From Blasia pusilla (taxonomy: Eukaryota > Marchantiophyta > Marchantiopsida > Blasiales), in the NCBI GenBank assembly GCA_050084515.1, contig CM114271.1, positions 30,380,001 to 30,444,000 of the forward strand: a stretch of 64,000 nt of DNA, given 5' to 3'. Position numbers and translations under genes: made by a program. Of this stretch, positions 1 through 9,907 are shown piece after piece; the first letter of the stretch is position 1; each line of letters opens with the position of its first letter. The notes below the pieces were generated by a model. That model saw nothing but the letters and a program-made list of their open reading frames with translations. It did not search any database and was not told the DNA's origin.

Positions 1-730
1 CATCACACTCTAGTGCAAACTTCTTGCTCGACGCGGTTACACATGCTCAGTGGCTAAGCGTCGAAGCTCCTCAATCAAGCCCCAAAGCGACACCTCTCCT
101 CCTTGGACTGATACGGCTACTATGACACTCCTCTCCATAGAAATGTCAAGAACAGGAGTATCCTCTGCGTGGACATGTCCCTCAATCAAATCACTAGGCC
201 AAGTGATGGCACTGCTAAATGCTGCTAAGGTCGCCATCTCTCCACGCCGTCGCTCGATCATTGCACCTGTGAATTGAATGGGTGATGACTTAAGGCGCCC
301 ATCACCTGACTGCCATCCTGGTCTGTAGGACGCTGACTATTCCCAATAATCAAGGGAAAACCCCATCGGGTATAAATATTGCTCCACCAACCAAGACGTC
401 GTAGGACTCTGCATCAGTCATTATTGCCTTGGCTTGCACCACGGACTGATTTGTAGGATGTCCCTGGCGAATCCTCACTATGACCTCCTGTCGGGTGATA
501 AATTGTGTGGTACTTGCTCCACCCAAGGATGTCTCTATCTGGAATGGATAACGCTCCACATTGGCTCTCCTCAAGCCTAATCCTCTTAATGACGCTTTCC
601 CCAACATCATGGGTTGTGCTCTTTAATCCAACAAGAGGCAGTGCGGACTAAAAGCTCTACCTCATGGACTCATCAACTGGAAGACCTCTCCCCGGTTATC
701 TAGCAAAAAAACACCAGGAGAAGCCATGGC
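1..730 (-). pseudogene. R0 aspartic protease domain and downstream linker (broken)
   Basis: Minus-strand reading at 610-350 gives a retropepsin-like segment with PFQIETSLGG and ESYDVLVGG. It matches the plus-strand R4 segment at 61781-62040 (PFQIQTSIGG, ESYDVLVGS). Just upstream (about 620-660) the catalytic D-S-G-A seen in R4 reads D-stop-R-A, so the active site is lost. Below 350 the reading continues into a linker (261-37) that in R4 lies between protease and methyltransferase. The protease would cut the polyprotein in the virus-like particle; here it cannot work. Identification rests on alignment by eye with R4 and on family order. Confidence 0.65.
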
Positions 731-1655
731 ACGCTCTATCGCGGGTCTAGCGGGCATTTCCGTCATCCTAGTAGTCGCAGCCTGCCATGAATCTTACGTG
801 GATAGTCCAAGCATCAGCTCTAAGGGCAGGTCCATCACCTCCTCTGCAATCACCTATGAACGTGATGCAAGAACTCCAACTCCACGCTCATATAGCCTAG
901 CGGCCAGCCTCGGTGGACGTACCTCCCAACGTCATAACATCGGAAGCAGAAAATAAAGGAGCTCGGTACACAATGGTGGTCGCCCCCAACAACGTGCTCG
1001 ACACATGCCCCTCCTGAGCATCAGCAATAGGAGTCGTCGCACTCGCTTCTCTCATCGCCCTCCATGCCTGCACACCAACAACATCACCAACTCTCGAGGA
1101 ACTCTGATAAGGACCCATCAATGGGGTTCTCATCGCCTAGGACAACGTGAAAGACTAAGGAAGCCTAGTCTGTTACTTGGCTTTCCCTCGCTATGGATCC
1201 AACTCTGCGGCTGCTCCATGCATCACAACTGCATTGGCCTCCATTTGGGCAACTACGCACATCTAACCAAGATCCTCTATATCTCTGGATGCTCCATATG
1301 ATGTCGATGCCACGGATCTGGCATCGGGTAACCTCAATTCCATAGCGGCAATCTGCTCCTCTAGATGCTGTATCCGAGTAGCCATCCCAGCCTCATGCCG
1401 AGCGTCTCCCTCAACACGTCTAGGTGGTGGGACTCTACCTCCTCCATGGGCAGATCCACCACCCTGTCGGGCAACTCCAGCTCCTTGTCCCCCAACGGGA
1501 CCACCTGTTGGACTATCTCTAGGCACACGTGGATCGGCTACTCGCTCTGGTGCCCTCTCTGGCCCTCGGTCCGGACGTAACTCAGGGTGTAAACTAAAAC
1601 ACGTGGCACATGTGTGACCATATCTCTGAAAATAGTCACACTGATAACCTCTTGG
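731..1655 (-). pseudogene. R0 gag C-terminus with degenerate zinc knuckle and gag-protease linker
   Basis: At 1650-1600 (minus) a CX2CX4HX4C-like knuckle can be read as CDYFQRYGHTCATC. The second Cys is replaced by Phe, whereas R4 has CDHCHKYGHTRDRC. A Gly/Arg/Pro-rich stretch follows, then a short coiled segment (EEQIAAMELRL), parallel to EQRIAAM in R4. Further left the linker keeps two blocks shared with R4: EEVMDLPLE (R4: EEVVDLPSEP) and MPARPAIERA. The region has several stops. In retroelements such a nucleocapsid knuckle binds genomic RNA. Confidence 0.65.
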
Positions 1656-1659
1656 TGCA

Positions 1660-1797
1660 TGTTGTGCGTATATATATCGCTACACAACATACATCGTTGG
1701 TCACATCTATACCACACAACATCGATCTTCTCCCCACACGGGTAGATCCAGACATGTATAAAAATTAACTCATACATATACATGGAGATCACACAAC
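1660..1797 (-). repeat. R1 terminal short repeat S2
   Basis: A 138-bp direct copy of S1 (2265-2404), placed after L2 at the extreme 3' end of R1. It ends in ACA next to the TGCA target duplication. There is no equivalent before L1 at the 5' end of the element. Confidence 0.85.
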
Positions 1798-2264
1798 AAA
1801 AATAAAGAGTAGTAAAAACGGCACACTCGGCCTAAAACTCCACTCCTCAATCTACATCGGCATATCGAGCCTCGTCCACCCTACGTTATCAAGGAATCCG
1901 GACGCTAGCACCCTAGTCCTATCTCACACACATACAAGAGAGGTCCTCCAACGGCCCAACATAAGAAAGATGCCTTAGGAAAGCCATCTTCCTCTCTTAT
2001 ATAGGGTTGGGCTCTTCCTCTACAAATATCCATCCCCTTGGTAACGTGTACGCACAGGTTACGAGGGGCGGGTGACCTAGTCAACAAGTCACCCGGTTGT
2101 GAAAGACCTAAACAGGAAAGTTGTCAGAAACAATATTTTTGACACAATGGACCTATCCTCAACCTCATCTGATAGAGTGGGACAAAGTTACACTCAAGAT
2201 AGTCCGCTGGCTCCTACGTCCTATCCACGATAGATCTCGGCCTATTGGCTCCTTAGATGTGATA
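1798..2264 (-). repeat. R1 long repeat L2 (3' copy of LTR-like repeat)
   Basis: 467-bp direct repeat of L1 (5875-6341) in the same orientation. It starts TATCACATC where L1 starts TGTCACATC and ends at the T-rich CTTTATTTTT. It carries a TATATAAG promoter box, as L1 does. It lies between S1 and S2. Confidence 0.85.
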
Positions 2265-2404
2265 GTTGTCCTGCGTATACATATCGCTACACAACATACA
2301 TCGTTGGTCACATCTACACCACACAACACTGATCTTCCCCACATACGGGTAGATCCAGACATGTACATAAATCAACTCATACATATATATGGAGATCACA
2401 CAAC
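2265..2404 (-). repeat. R1 internal short repeat S1, adjoining a polypurine tract
   Basis: 140-bp repeat nearly identical to S2 (1660-1797). On the minus strand it is preceded directly by the purine run AGGGGGGCG (2405-2414), which looks like a polypurine tract for plus-strand priming. It is followed by L2. In a conventional element the purine tract would abut the 3' LTR itself. Confidence 0.8.
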
Positions 2405-2469
2405 CGCCCCCCTAGTTGGCACTTGGATTCCCCTAACTCCAGATAGAAAATATCACATCTCTTTGACAT

Positions 2470-2650
2470 GACCTACTACCCTGTACACATCTCGGACACA
2501 TCCATCGTCTCGTGGGAAGTACATCAGGAGGGGGATTCAGACATAAAATATGCCACCCTCAAGAACAACCATCACATACCAACATGGTGGCTGCATCCCT
2601 CTCAGATCCGCACAACATACACCTCAAGCCTGCATGTACCACCGCCAAGC
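2470..2650 (-). pseudogene. R1 C-terminal PHD finger of the pol polyprotein
   Basis: The minus strand shows CMLCG, then LVCDGC, GWH, a Cys two residues after the His pair, and MCPRC near 2475. This is the C4HC3 spacing of a PHD zinc finger. The reading frame is broken by one TGA where R3 has an Arg codon (SRGWH). Upstream the frame carries WKDHVHN and CHLPN, also present in R2 and R3. PHD fingers typically bind histone H3 tails, so a role in integration targeting is an inference by analogy with chromodomains of chromoviruses. The domain ends just before the purine tract and S1. Confidence 0.75.
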
Positions 2651-2759
2651 TCGAATCCACTGTCTCATCTACGTTTGGAAGATGACATGGTGCACAATTG
2701 TGCACATGATCCTTCCAAACCATACCAACCCGTCCCTCCAACATGAGGACTCCGGTCGG

Positions 2760-3588
2760 TAATACCTTGCGCCCACGTAGGATCGTGTGCCCTGCAGTGA
2801 CATCTAGCGTCGTGGGTGCCGCCTGCTATAAATACACGTAATCTCCTAATCCCTGGACGATAACCTCCTCCACGAATGGTTGCATACCTCAATGTACTAA
2901 GCACACGATCTAGAAATACATAAGTTGTTCCTTCGCTTGCCTTGTCCGGTAGTGCCACCAACTCTATCCACTTGGAGAAATGCTCCACCATGACCAACAC
3001 GTACTTATGATGATGCCCCGTCAATGACAAAGGTCCCGCAAAGTCTAAATTCCACTGATAATCTAAACCCATAATCGGCAAAGGATGTAACTGCGGAGTG
3101 GAAGCATTGAAGGATGCTCGCACTGTGTCACATACCATACATCTGGCCACAAACTGTTGTACGCGAGTATGCATGCCGCGCCACCAATAGTGAATCTAGA
3201 GTAAGCTATAAGTATGCTTCACTCCAAAATATCCCAACTCCTCATGGGCATGTCGCACTACACGTGCTCCTTGGGAAGGATGAGGTACCACTCGTATCCT
3301 ACCATCTCTCCATACCCGCAAAATGTGAGTCTCCTCCCACCTGAACCTCATGGCTCTCTGTAGGATCCGATCCCACTCCCTAGCACTCATTGTGCTTGCT
3401 ATGACGCCAATGCGCAAGAACTCCACAACCTCCACGTCGTCATGGATATCACGACCACGTGTTGCCTCCTCACTGACATCCGTATCCAAAGACTCATCAT
3501 CCAACCCCACCACTGGAGTCATCACCTGCAACTGACCTACAATAGTCAACCAACAAAGATAAGCAGATGCATGCCAACCGGGCACCAT
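2760..3588 (-). pseudogene. R1 integrase remnant (zinc-binding N-terminus, start of core, then deletion)
   Basis: The minus-strand frames show HAHEELG and CMVCD, an HHCC zinc-binding integrase N-terminus, then the core start with LDFAGPL (first catalytic Asp) and VEHFSKWIELVALPD. After DRVLS the sequence jumps to TLRYATI, so most of the DDE core, including the second Asp and the Glu, is deleted. R5 retains that missing part. The polypeptide is split between two frames near 3190. It belongs to the Ty3/Gypsy integrase class. Confidence 0.75.
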
Positions 3589-3890
3589 CTCCTCATCATT
3601 TTCTCCGTGCCATCGAGCTCCTGTGTTGTCGCTCTGACTCGGACATGGGTTACAACTAAACCAATCCGCATCGTGGTTCAGCCAACCTGGCCTGTGAACG
3701 ACCTCAAACTCATACTCCTGTAGTAATAGAGCCTACCCAGCAAGCTTTCTCGTAAGCTTGTCGGACTCCATCAACCACCTCAACGGCTGATGATCAGTGA
3801 TAAGTGTGAAAGGGTTGCCAAATAAATAGCACCTGAAATGTGCCACGGCCCACAGTGCAGCCAAGCACTCTCCCTCGTAGGAGGTGTACT
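3589..3890 (-). pseudogene. R1 RNase H remnant
   Basis: The minus strand has RNase H-like residues including YEGECLA-type sequence (from the plus bases near 3860-3890) and a segment about a small proline-poor loop. The same order is seen intact in R2 near 12240-12320. It joins gag directly at about 3890, marking the large internal deletion. Evidence is short and by comparison only. Confidence 0.5.
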
Positions 3891-4974
3891 TCACCTCTGC
3901 AATGTCCTCTGTGGCTCTTGAGCAATCAGAGGCGCTCGTGGTCCTCTCCCATGCTGTGTGCAGTCTCTTTGCCTATGGGCCCCTCCACATGTCCAACAAG
4001 ACAACATCGATCCCTGTTGGGCAACATATGTAGGTATGGGTCGTTGCCTCATAGGCTCACGGTACCCCGCCTGCTCTCTCGACACACTCGCCCGCTCCGG
4101 TGGTACTGGTGCTCGCTGTGGCACTTGTGGGGTCATCGTCGCTTGTGGACCAGTCAACTCTCGAGAAAATCCATCGGTCACTACGTGCTCCTCACTCATG
4201 TTAAGCTCAATACGTTCAGACAACTTAAAGACCACCTTCAATGTGGGCTTCGCTGTGTGAATCAACACCGTATCTTCGACTCTCCTCCGTAGTTCTCGGT
4301 CCAGAATCCTGTACCAATACTAGACTGATTGCGCCTCAATCACTCCATACGTAGCAATGATGAGCCTCCTCAGGTGCATGAATGCCTCTCACAATCTCAC
4401 TCGATCGTCGTTGAAAATCTTGTAGACTCTTCAGCTTGTCGGTGCGTACGCCCTGGTAGCTCTTCCCCAACTGTCAGAAGAACTCCACTATGGGACTAAA
4501 GTTGGGTGGCCCTCTACCACCAGAGGTCTCTGCCACATTGCCAGTCTCACTGCCCTCCTCTCCATCTAGTCTCCGGGCTGATGGTGTGGGTCTCTCTCCT
4601 CTCACGATCCCATCATATGCCTCGCGACCACTAGTGGACACATACCCTGGAGCCCAATACATCCTCCAGGCATGAATCTCTACTGAATATAGTGATCGAA
4701 ACTCCATGTAGTCATCCATTGGAGGACTCTCCAAGTGCTGGAACAACCCCTTCCATGCCATGAAAGGGTTGAATCGTATCGGGGTCCGTATCTCCTGGAA
4801 GTCGCACCACGTGTCAAACTTCTGGATAAAATCATCTAAGTTGATGGTGCCCACTGCACCTGAGGAACAACACATGCCCCGATGACCCATGTCGTCCATC
4901 TCTTGCCAAGTGATACTGCCTCCGTTTGATATCTCGTCACCAGACCCCATGTCTAGTGATGACGATCCAGCCAC
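3891..4974 (-). pseudogene. R1 gag, two frames
   Basis: The first open segment (4974-4474, 166 aa) has the capsid-like block IDLDDFI-type (INLDDFIQKFDTW), PFMAWKGLFQHLE and FSPIVEFF. It is closely parallel to R4 gag at 51276-51827. The second segment (4268-3891) has LKVVFKLSERIELNMSEE and a CX2CX3HX4C knuckle (CWTCGGAHRQRDC). A frameshift or stop lies between 4474 and 4268. Position 4700 keeps CGA (Arg) where R4 has TGA. Gag would form the particle. This copy is not translatable as one protein. Confidence 0.75.
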
Positions 4975-5874
4975 GGATGGATGTCGAGGTAGCTCCTCAC
5001 TCGTAACCTCTCAGTATCTCAATCCACTCCGTGTCACACCACTACTACTGCTCGCACTACCCCGTTCTTCCGAACCGTGGAAGAATGCCGTGATGACAAC
5101 CCTGTCTCACCTGCTCAAGCACTCAGACTCACCAAGAGTCTCCTACACTCCTCACTAGCTCACCTATTCTAACGTCAATCCCGTGATGACACACTTGGCC
5201 TCACGCACACTCAACACTCGGGCTCACCATAAGCCTCCCAACTGACTCACCTAACCTAGCGACACTCTTGGATCATACATGCGACCCCTACTCGGCAACC
5301 ACCGTATATCCACCACATGGTACACATGAAAAGAGTCTACACTTGTCATCATCACTACAGCCACCTAGCACCAGCTACTACCTGATACCCAACACTCTCA
5401 ATCACACACGAGAAGTGCGGAAAAAGGGACTCGAATGGGTAACCTAATCATTCCCATCAACCTACTGCACCGTTAACATCCCCTCCTCCATGTAATATGA
5501 TGAGGTAAGGGATGGCCCCGTGGCCGACTCCGCGCCCCATCCGCCTCCGCCTAAAATATGCCCTAGGTGCCTATGACCTAACCAAACCTAGCTGACCTCC
5601 TCAAGGCGACTGCAACTCCTACATGCTCTTTCCTTACACACCCGCTTGCATACACTCGACGCCACACTGCATGCTACACTTGGCTGTTGTCCCCCGTCAA
5701 TCTGCAACAAAGAAATCTGCAAAAAATGGACAGCGCTTTCGCGCACAGCCTTCTGAACACAAAATGACCAACAAAAAATGCCAACCAACGTCTTCAGGGC
5801 TTCCTACCAATGCAACTCGCTTGCCTACCTGTAAACAACAAATTCCCACCAGCCCCTTGACATCTTTCTCATGT
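4975..5874 (-). other. R1 5' leader between L1 and gag
   Basis: About 900 bp with no convincing coding content. It aligns in pieces with the R4 leader (50004-51275), including GGGACTCGAATGGGTAAC near 5430 and a CAGCGCTTTCGCG motif near 5735. I looked for a tRNA primer site starting TGG directly after L1 and did not find one. Confidence 0.6.
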
Positions 5875-6341
5875 AAAAATAAAGAGTAGTAAAAATGGCA
5901 CACCCGGCCTAAAACTCCACTCCTCAATCTACATCGGTATATCAAGCCTCATCCACCCTACGCTATCAAGGAATCCAGACGCTAGCACCCTAGTCCTATC
6001 TCACACATATACAAGAGAGGTCCTCCAACGGCCCAACACGAGAAAGATGCCTTAGGAAAGCCATCTTCCTCTCTTATATAGGGTTGGGCTCTTCCCCTAC
6101 AAATATCCATCCCCTTGGTAACGTGTGCGCACAGGTTACGAGGGGCGGGTGACCTGGTCAACAAGTCACCCGGCTCTGAAAGGCCTAAACAGGAAAGTTG
6201 TCAGAAACAATGTTTCTGACACAATGGACCTATCCTCAACCTCATTCGACAGAGTGGAACAAAGTTACACTCAAGATAGTCCCCTGGCTCCTATGCCCTA
6301 TCCACGATAGATCTCGGCCTATTAACTACTCAGATGTGACA
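5875..6341 (-). repeat. R1 long repeat L1 (5' end of element)
   Basis: 467 bp, reading TGTCACATCTGAG from 6341 leftward to CTTTATTTTT at 5875. It holds TATATAAG (about 6075-6082) and two upstream palindromes (CGGGTGAC...GTCACCCG and GTAACCTGTGCGCACACGTTAC). No S repeat precedes it; the flank at 6342 is R0 gag. Confidence 0.85.
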
Positions 6342-6345
6342 TGCA

Positions 6346-7139
6346 GCACCATCTCCTCCGCCACGCTGAGGCACACGTCCATGACCCTAATGAGTGCAAT
6401 CGCGCTCATGATGGGCTCTACCACATGACCAAAAAGTAATCGTATGCCGCTGCTGCTAAGCCGCATATGAAAGCGCAGGTCTCTATGGCACGGCCTCCCG
6501 ATATCCTCCTTGAGCTCGTGGTGCCACAGTCAACCTATCTCCGAGTCCACGTTGCTGCACAGGTGGTGAAGACTATCATGTCAGCTCTCGCCCAAAACCC
6601 ATGGCGGCTACGCTCTCCTCCGCCATGTTGCGCTCAATATTCTCGGCGGTCCTAAAAACATCTCTCAACGTAGGGGAGGTGTTCATAAGAAGCACCCCCT
6701 CCCGCACTCATGTCCGCAGGGTCCGGTCCAGCATCACGTACCATGAGTGGATAGCTTGAGCCTCTGTCACCCCCTGAGTGACGTTCATCAACCGGCGCAA
6801 GCGAGTGTAAGCCTCAGGCAAACTCTTACCCGGGCGCCTCTGGAAGTCATGGATGTTCTGCAACTTCTCCGTCCGTACCCCCTGGTAGCTCGCCCTCAAC
6901 TCAACGAAGAACTCAACCACGGGGTTGAACTTGGGACGAACCCGACTAGATGGTGGAGCTTCTCCAGTGTGAGTGACCCCTCCTAAAACATCACTGGTGG
7001 AAGAGGAAGTAGCCTCTCTTGACTCCTCCTCCTCATCTGGGAACGGCTCCGTCCATGACACACACTGTGGGTCATAGTAGAGTCGCCATGCCTCAATCTC
7101 TTGGGCATATCCAAATCTCGCGAGTAATCCATCAATCAC
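6346..7139 (-). pseudogene. R0 gag N-terminal and central part
   Basis: Open minus frame 7139-6708 (143 aa) with FNPVVEFFVELR, RTEKLQNIHDFQRRPGKSL and EAYTRLRRLM, parallel to R1 gag. It continues through a stop to 6346 with NMAEESV-like residues. The R1 target site lies in this gag: joining 6346 to 1655 gives VPQRGGG...GYQC and then the zinc knuckle in the same frame. This independently confirms the R1 ends. Confidence 0.7.
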
Positions 7140-8600
7140 TCAAACTAAACATGCGGCACTCAATCTACACTCTCTCACTAAGACGTGTGTTGTGCGGAAA
7201 CAAGCAGCGTGGTGCGGAAAATCAACTGATCTATCGTCTTATCGACAAACCATCCTCAACCCTGGACATCCCACACAAGTCTATGTCCCCTAAACCCATA
7301 CATCATCGATTCTCTCAACATTAGCATAAAACCCAATATCCCAAATAACTTCCCAATACTCGGAAATCCTTCACACGTGCAGGGTAAGAAACCAGAATGG
7401 GTAAGTTGACAAGAATGTCGATGTCGCTCCTCGGCAACTGCAAATCTCGACCCCAACTTGATCGTGAAGACAACTCCTCCAATCAGCAAGTCGTACTCCT
7501 CTTGTACTAACGCTGCTCAAACCTCCTCAATGTGCGGTGTAGGTCCAACGGTCTGGTGCGGCACTAGCGGCACGGAACGGCTACAAACAGTACGTCACTT
7601 GGGAATGGGGTACGGCACTCGGCGGCATACCCTCCTCAATCAGCAATTCACAAGCTCCGCTCCTTAGTAAAGGAGCGGCTCCGCGATCGAGATGGTGCGG
7701 TGCGGCCACGATTGGCATGGCGCGGCAATCGGCAGCGCGTTGTGGCTATGGGCGTCACTTCAAGATACTCGATCGTCGTCAAGCGGCTTCCAATCATAAC
7801 ATGGTAGCATGAAATGAAAACTCAAACACCATAACCCGAGGTCACCTACCATCACTGATTGATGATGAAACTACGATGACGGTGGTGGCCAAAATAAAGT
7901 ACGTGGTGGCGGCGCAAGTCAGAGAATCAACGGTCGTTGTGGAAGACCTTCCACTCCGTAATAGCGGCAATGGCAACCAAGGGTGGACAACGCTCGATGG
8001 TGGACCATGGACCATTCACGGTGACGATTGACCGTTGATGATGATGGTTGACCGTCGATAGTGACTATGACGGCGACAGCCGCCGTCGGCACGGCGGGTG
8101 GTTTAGGGTTTGAACAATTTAACCCTAAAAATTACCTAGCAATGGCAGTTTTGCAAGATTAACCATAACTTCTTGCTTACAACTCCAAATTATGCACTGT
8201 CTATTGCACAACATGCACAACTTCATGACCTATGACGACATCATAAATTGTTTTCAATCAGGAATTCTTGTAAAAATTGACGGGGACTGTCGTAAAGCCC
8301 AACGTCTCTTTCTCCTACACAAAATTTGGCAGCACTTCCGCGCTAATTTCTCCCCAAAAAAAGTAAGACCTATGAGAACACAAATCAGCAAGCTACATGG
8401 TGCTCTCGAGAGCACTGGCATGAAGCAATCCTTCCCCATACTCAATTCCTATCGAAAATTGGCCAGCGCTTCCGCGTGCCAATCTCCCGTACAAAAAATC
8501 AGCAAAACAAAATAGCAAACTCGCACGGCTCTTGCTCCGGTGAGCACTCCCATGAGCCATGAAGTGGGGAACACGGTCCCCCAACCATGAAGCTCCCCCA
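7140..8600 (-). other. R0 5' leader, no gene seen
   Basis: GC-richer stretch with short GGTGCGG-type repeats at 7190-7760 and a 7940-8080 segment rich in GACCATTGACGGT-like short repeats. Near 8330 and 8455 are CAGCACTTCCGCG and CAGCGCTTCCGCG, related to a leader motif of R1 and R4. No protein domain is visible. Confidence 0.45.
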
Positions 8601-8799
8601 TGAAGCTCTCTCACTCACTCATTCTTTCTTTATAGAATAAGATCCAATCTCTCTCACAACACCATAGTTCTCACATGTCTCTCTCAATGTCAAACCAAAC
8701 CCACTCTCCTAATGAGAGGCTTGGGTTACACTCATAAGGCAACGGACCATAGCTCCGCCGCCTCATGCCAAGAGGTTCAAAAAATAGAGAATAAGATCT

Positions 8800-8890
<91 letters not shown>

Positions 8891-8910
8891 TGAGGTTTAC
8901 CCCTCCCCTC
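8600..8910 (-). repeat. R0 left repeat L1, distal part, with expanded GA/CT tract
   Basis: Reverse complement aligns with R3 at about 29690-29850 (GAACCTCTTGGCATGAGG and GGTTTGGTTTGACAT). It is the continuation of 13601-13898, separated by R2. It holds a (CT)n run of about 86 bp at 8804-8889, where R3 has only a few GA units. Confidence 0.7.
8804..8889. repeat. (CT)n microsatellite in R0 L1
   Basis: Pure CT dinucleotide run, about 43 units. Long Ser/Leu or Arg/Glu ORFs across it are artefacts. Confidence 0.95.
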
Positions 8911-9269
8911 TATCATGACCATACATATTATGTCGTAGAGTATAGTGTGCTAGTAGAGGTCATACCTTATGTAGGGCCGCAGTGTCTAGGTAGAGATGCG
9001 ATTTCATACATAGGGTTGGGGTTACTCAGTTGAGGGTGAGTTTTCTAGTAGGGCCCGCTCTTAGGTTGGAGGATATAAGATGGAGTGCACTCAAAGAACA
9101 GTCAATTCTTTGAGTTGAGCCTGTTGCGTTGGGAGTTAGCCTTGGTAGTGAGTAGAGCTCTTGGCTATGGTGTTTCCGCAAGCTTCGACCTAGATTCTCC
9201 CATCGTGGAGTGGGATTGTATGTGATTCTACACGTGTTTTATGATAGTAGGTCTTTCACAAATTTCACT
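8911..9269 (+). repeat. R2 long repeat L1
   Basis: About 358 bp matching L2 at 13123-13491. It begins TATCATGACC and ends ATTTCACT, with a GGATATAAG box near 9072. It is preceded by R0 L1 sequence, not by an S repeat. Confidence 0.88.
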
Positions 9270-9907
9270 CAAAGAACTGGAGTCGATCGATGGTAGCTTC
9301 GATTGTGGATCAGTAGGATCTTGTTAGGGCTGATTTTGTACTCGGCCGTGGATGTTCGTGGCTTGTGGCCTATGTTGGAGGTTTCAATCTGGTGTGTGAT
9401 TGGTTGGGAAAGAAGCGCCTTGTTGAGAGCTTTGCAATGTGCTTTAGATCGCCGGATTTCGTCAAGGGAGTTGGAAGTTATCAAGGATTGAAGATTCTGG
9501 TTCGTGTTTGACGGTTTTCTGATGCGGAGAGCTTGGAGTGCGGAAGCTCTGTTGAAGTTCATCCAGATCGGGTGAGAGGTTCCTGTTGCTTCTTGTATTG
9601 TGATCTCATGTGAAGCTATCTGCTTGAGTGTGTGGAGCGTTGCGGATTTCTGCGTGCATGGCGGGCGGAAGCGCCGGCGGATTTGCGATCTCGGAGGTGT
9701 ATGGACAGCAAGTTTGTCTGATTTTTAGCTCGGAGTACAGAGCTTGGTTGTAGCTGATTTTTTGTGGAGAGATAGCTATGGTGGTCAATTGAATTTTGGT
9801 TGAAATAGATTCAATTTTGGTCAAGGATTTGTGAAGTAATTGGTGATCAAAATTTTGTGGACTAGCTCAAGGTCTAGCTATGGTGGACTGCGGATCGGAG
9901 GGGCTGG
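9270..9907 (+). other. R2 5' leader
   Basis: 638 bp of non-coding leader with a GGCGGGCGGAAGCGCC block near 9660. No TGG-type primer site directly follows L1. The minus-strand ORFs here have no recognisable domain. Confidence 0.5.

Larger units (their letters stand above)
1660..6341 (-). mobile_element. R1: internally deleted family member inserted in R0 gag, TSD TGCA
   Basis: A 4682-bp copy flanked by TGCA at 1656-1659 and 6342-6345. In minus orientation it starts TGTCACATCTGAG at 6341 and ends CGCACAACA at 1660. The order is L1 (6341-5875), leader, gag (4974-3891), then directly RNase H remnant (about 3890-3590), integrase remnant (3588-2760), PHD finger (about 2622-2470), purine tract (2414-2405), S1 (2404-2265), L2 (2264-1798) and S2 (1797-1660). 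Protease, methyltransferase and RT are deleted, so the copy is non-autonomous. It belongs to the same subfamily as R4 because L1 is closely similar. Confidence 0.85.

Noticed and set aside
1660-2404. First reading of the S repeats as part of ordinary LTRs
   Set aside because: Three separate 5' ends (6341, 49539, 8911) start at L and not S, and target duplications place S2 at the extreme 3' end, so a plain LTR model does not fit.
8671-8922. ORFs of Arg/Glu or Ser/Leu repeats over CT tracts (also 54397-54969 and 56943-57363)
   Set aside because: They are simple translations of the CT/GA microsatellites with no domain or conservation.
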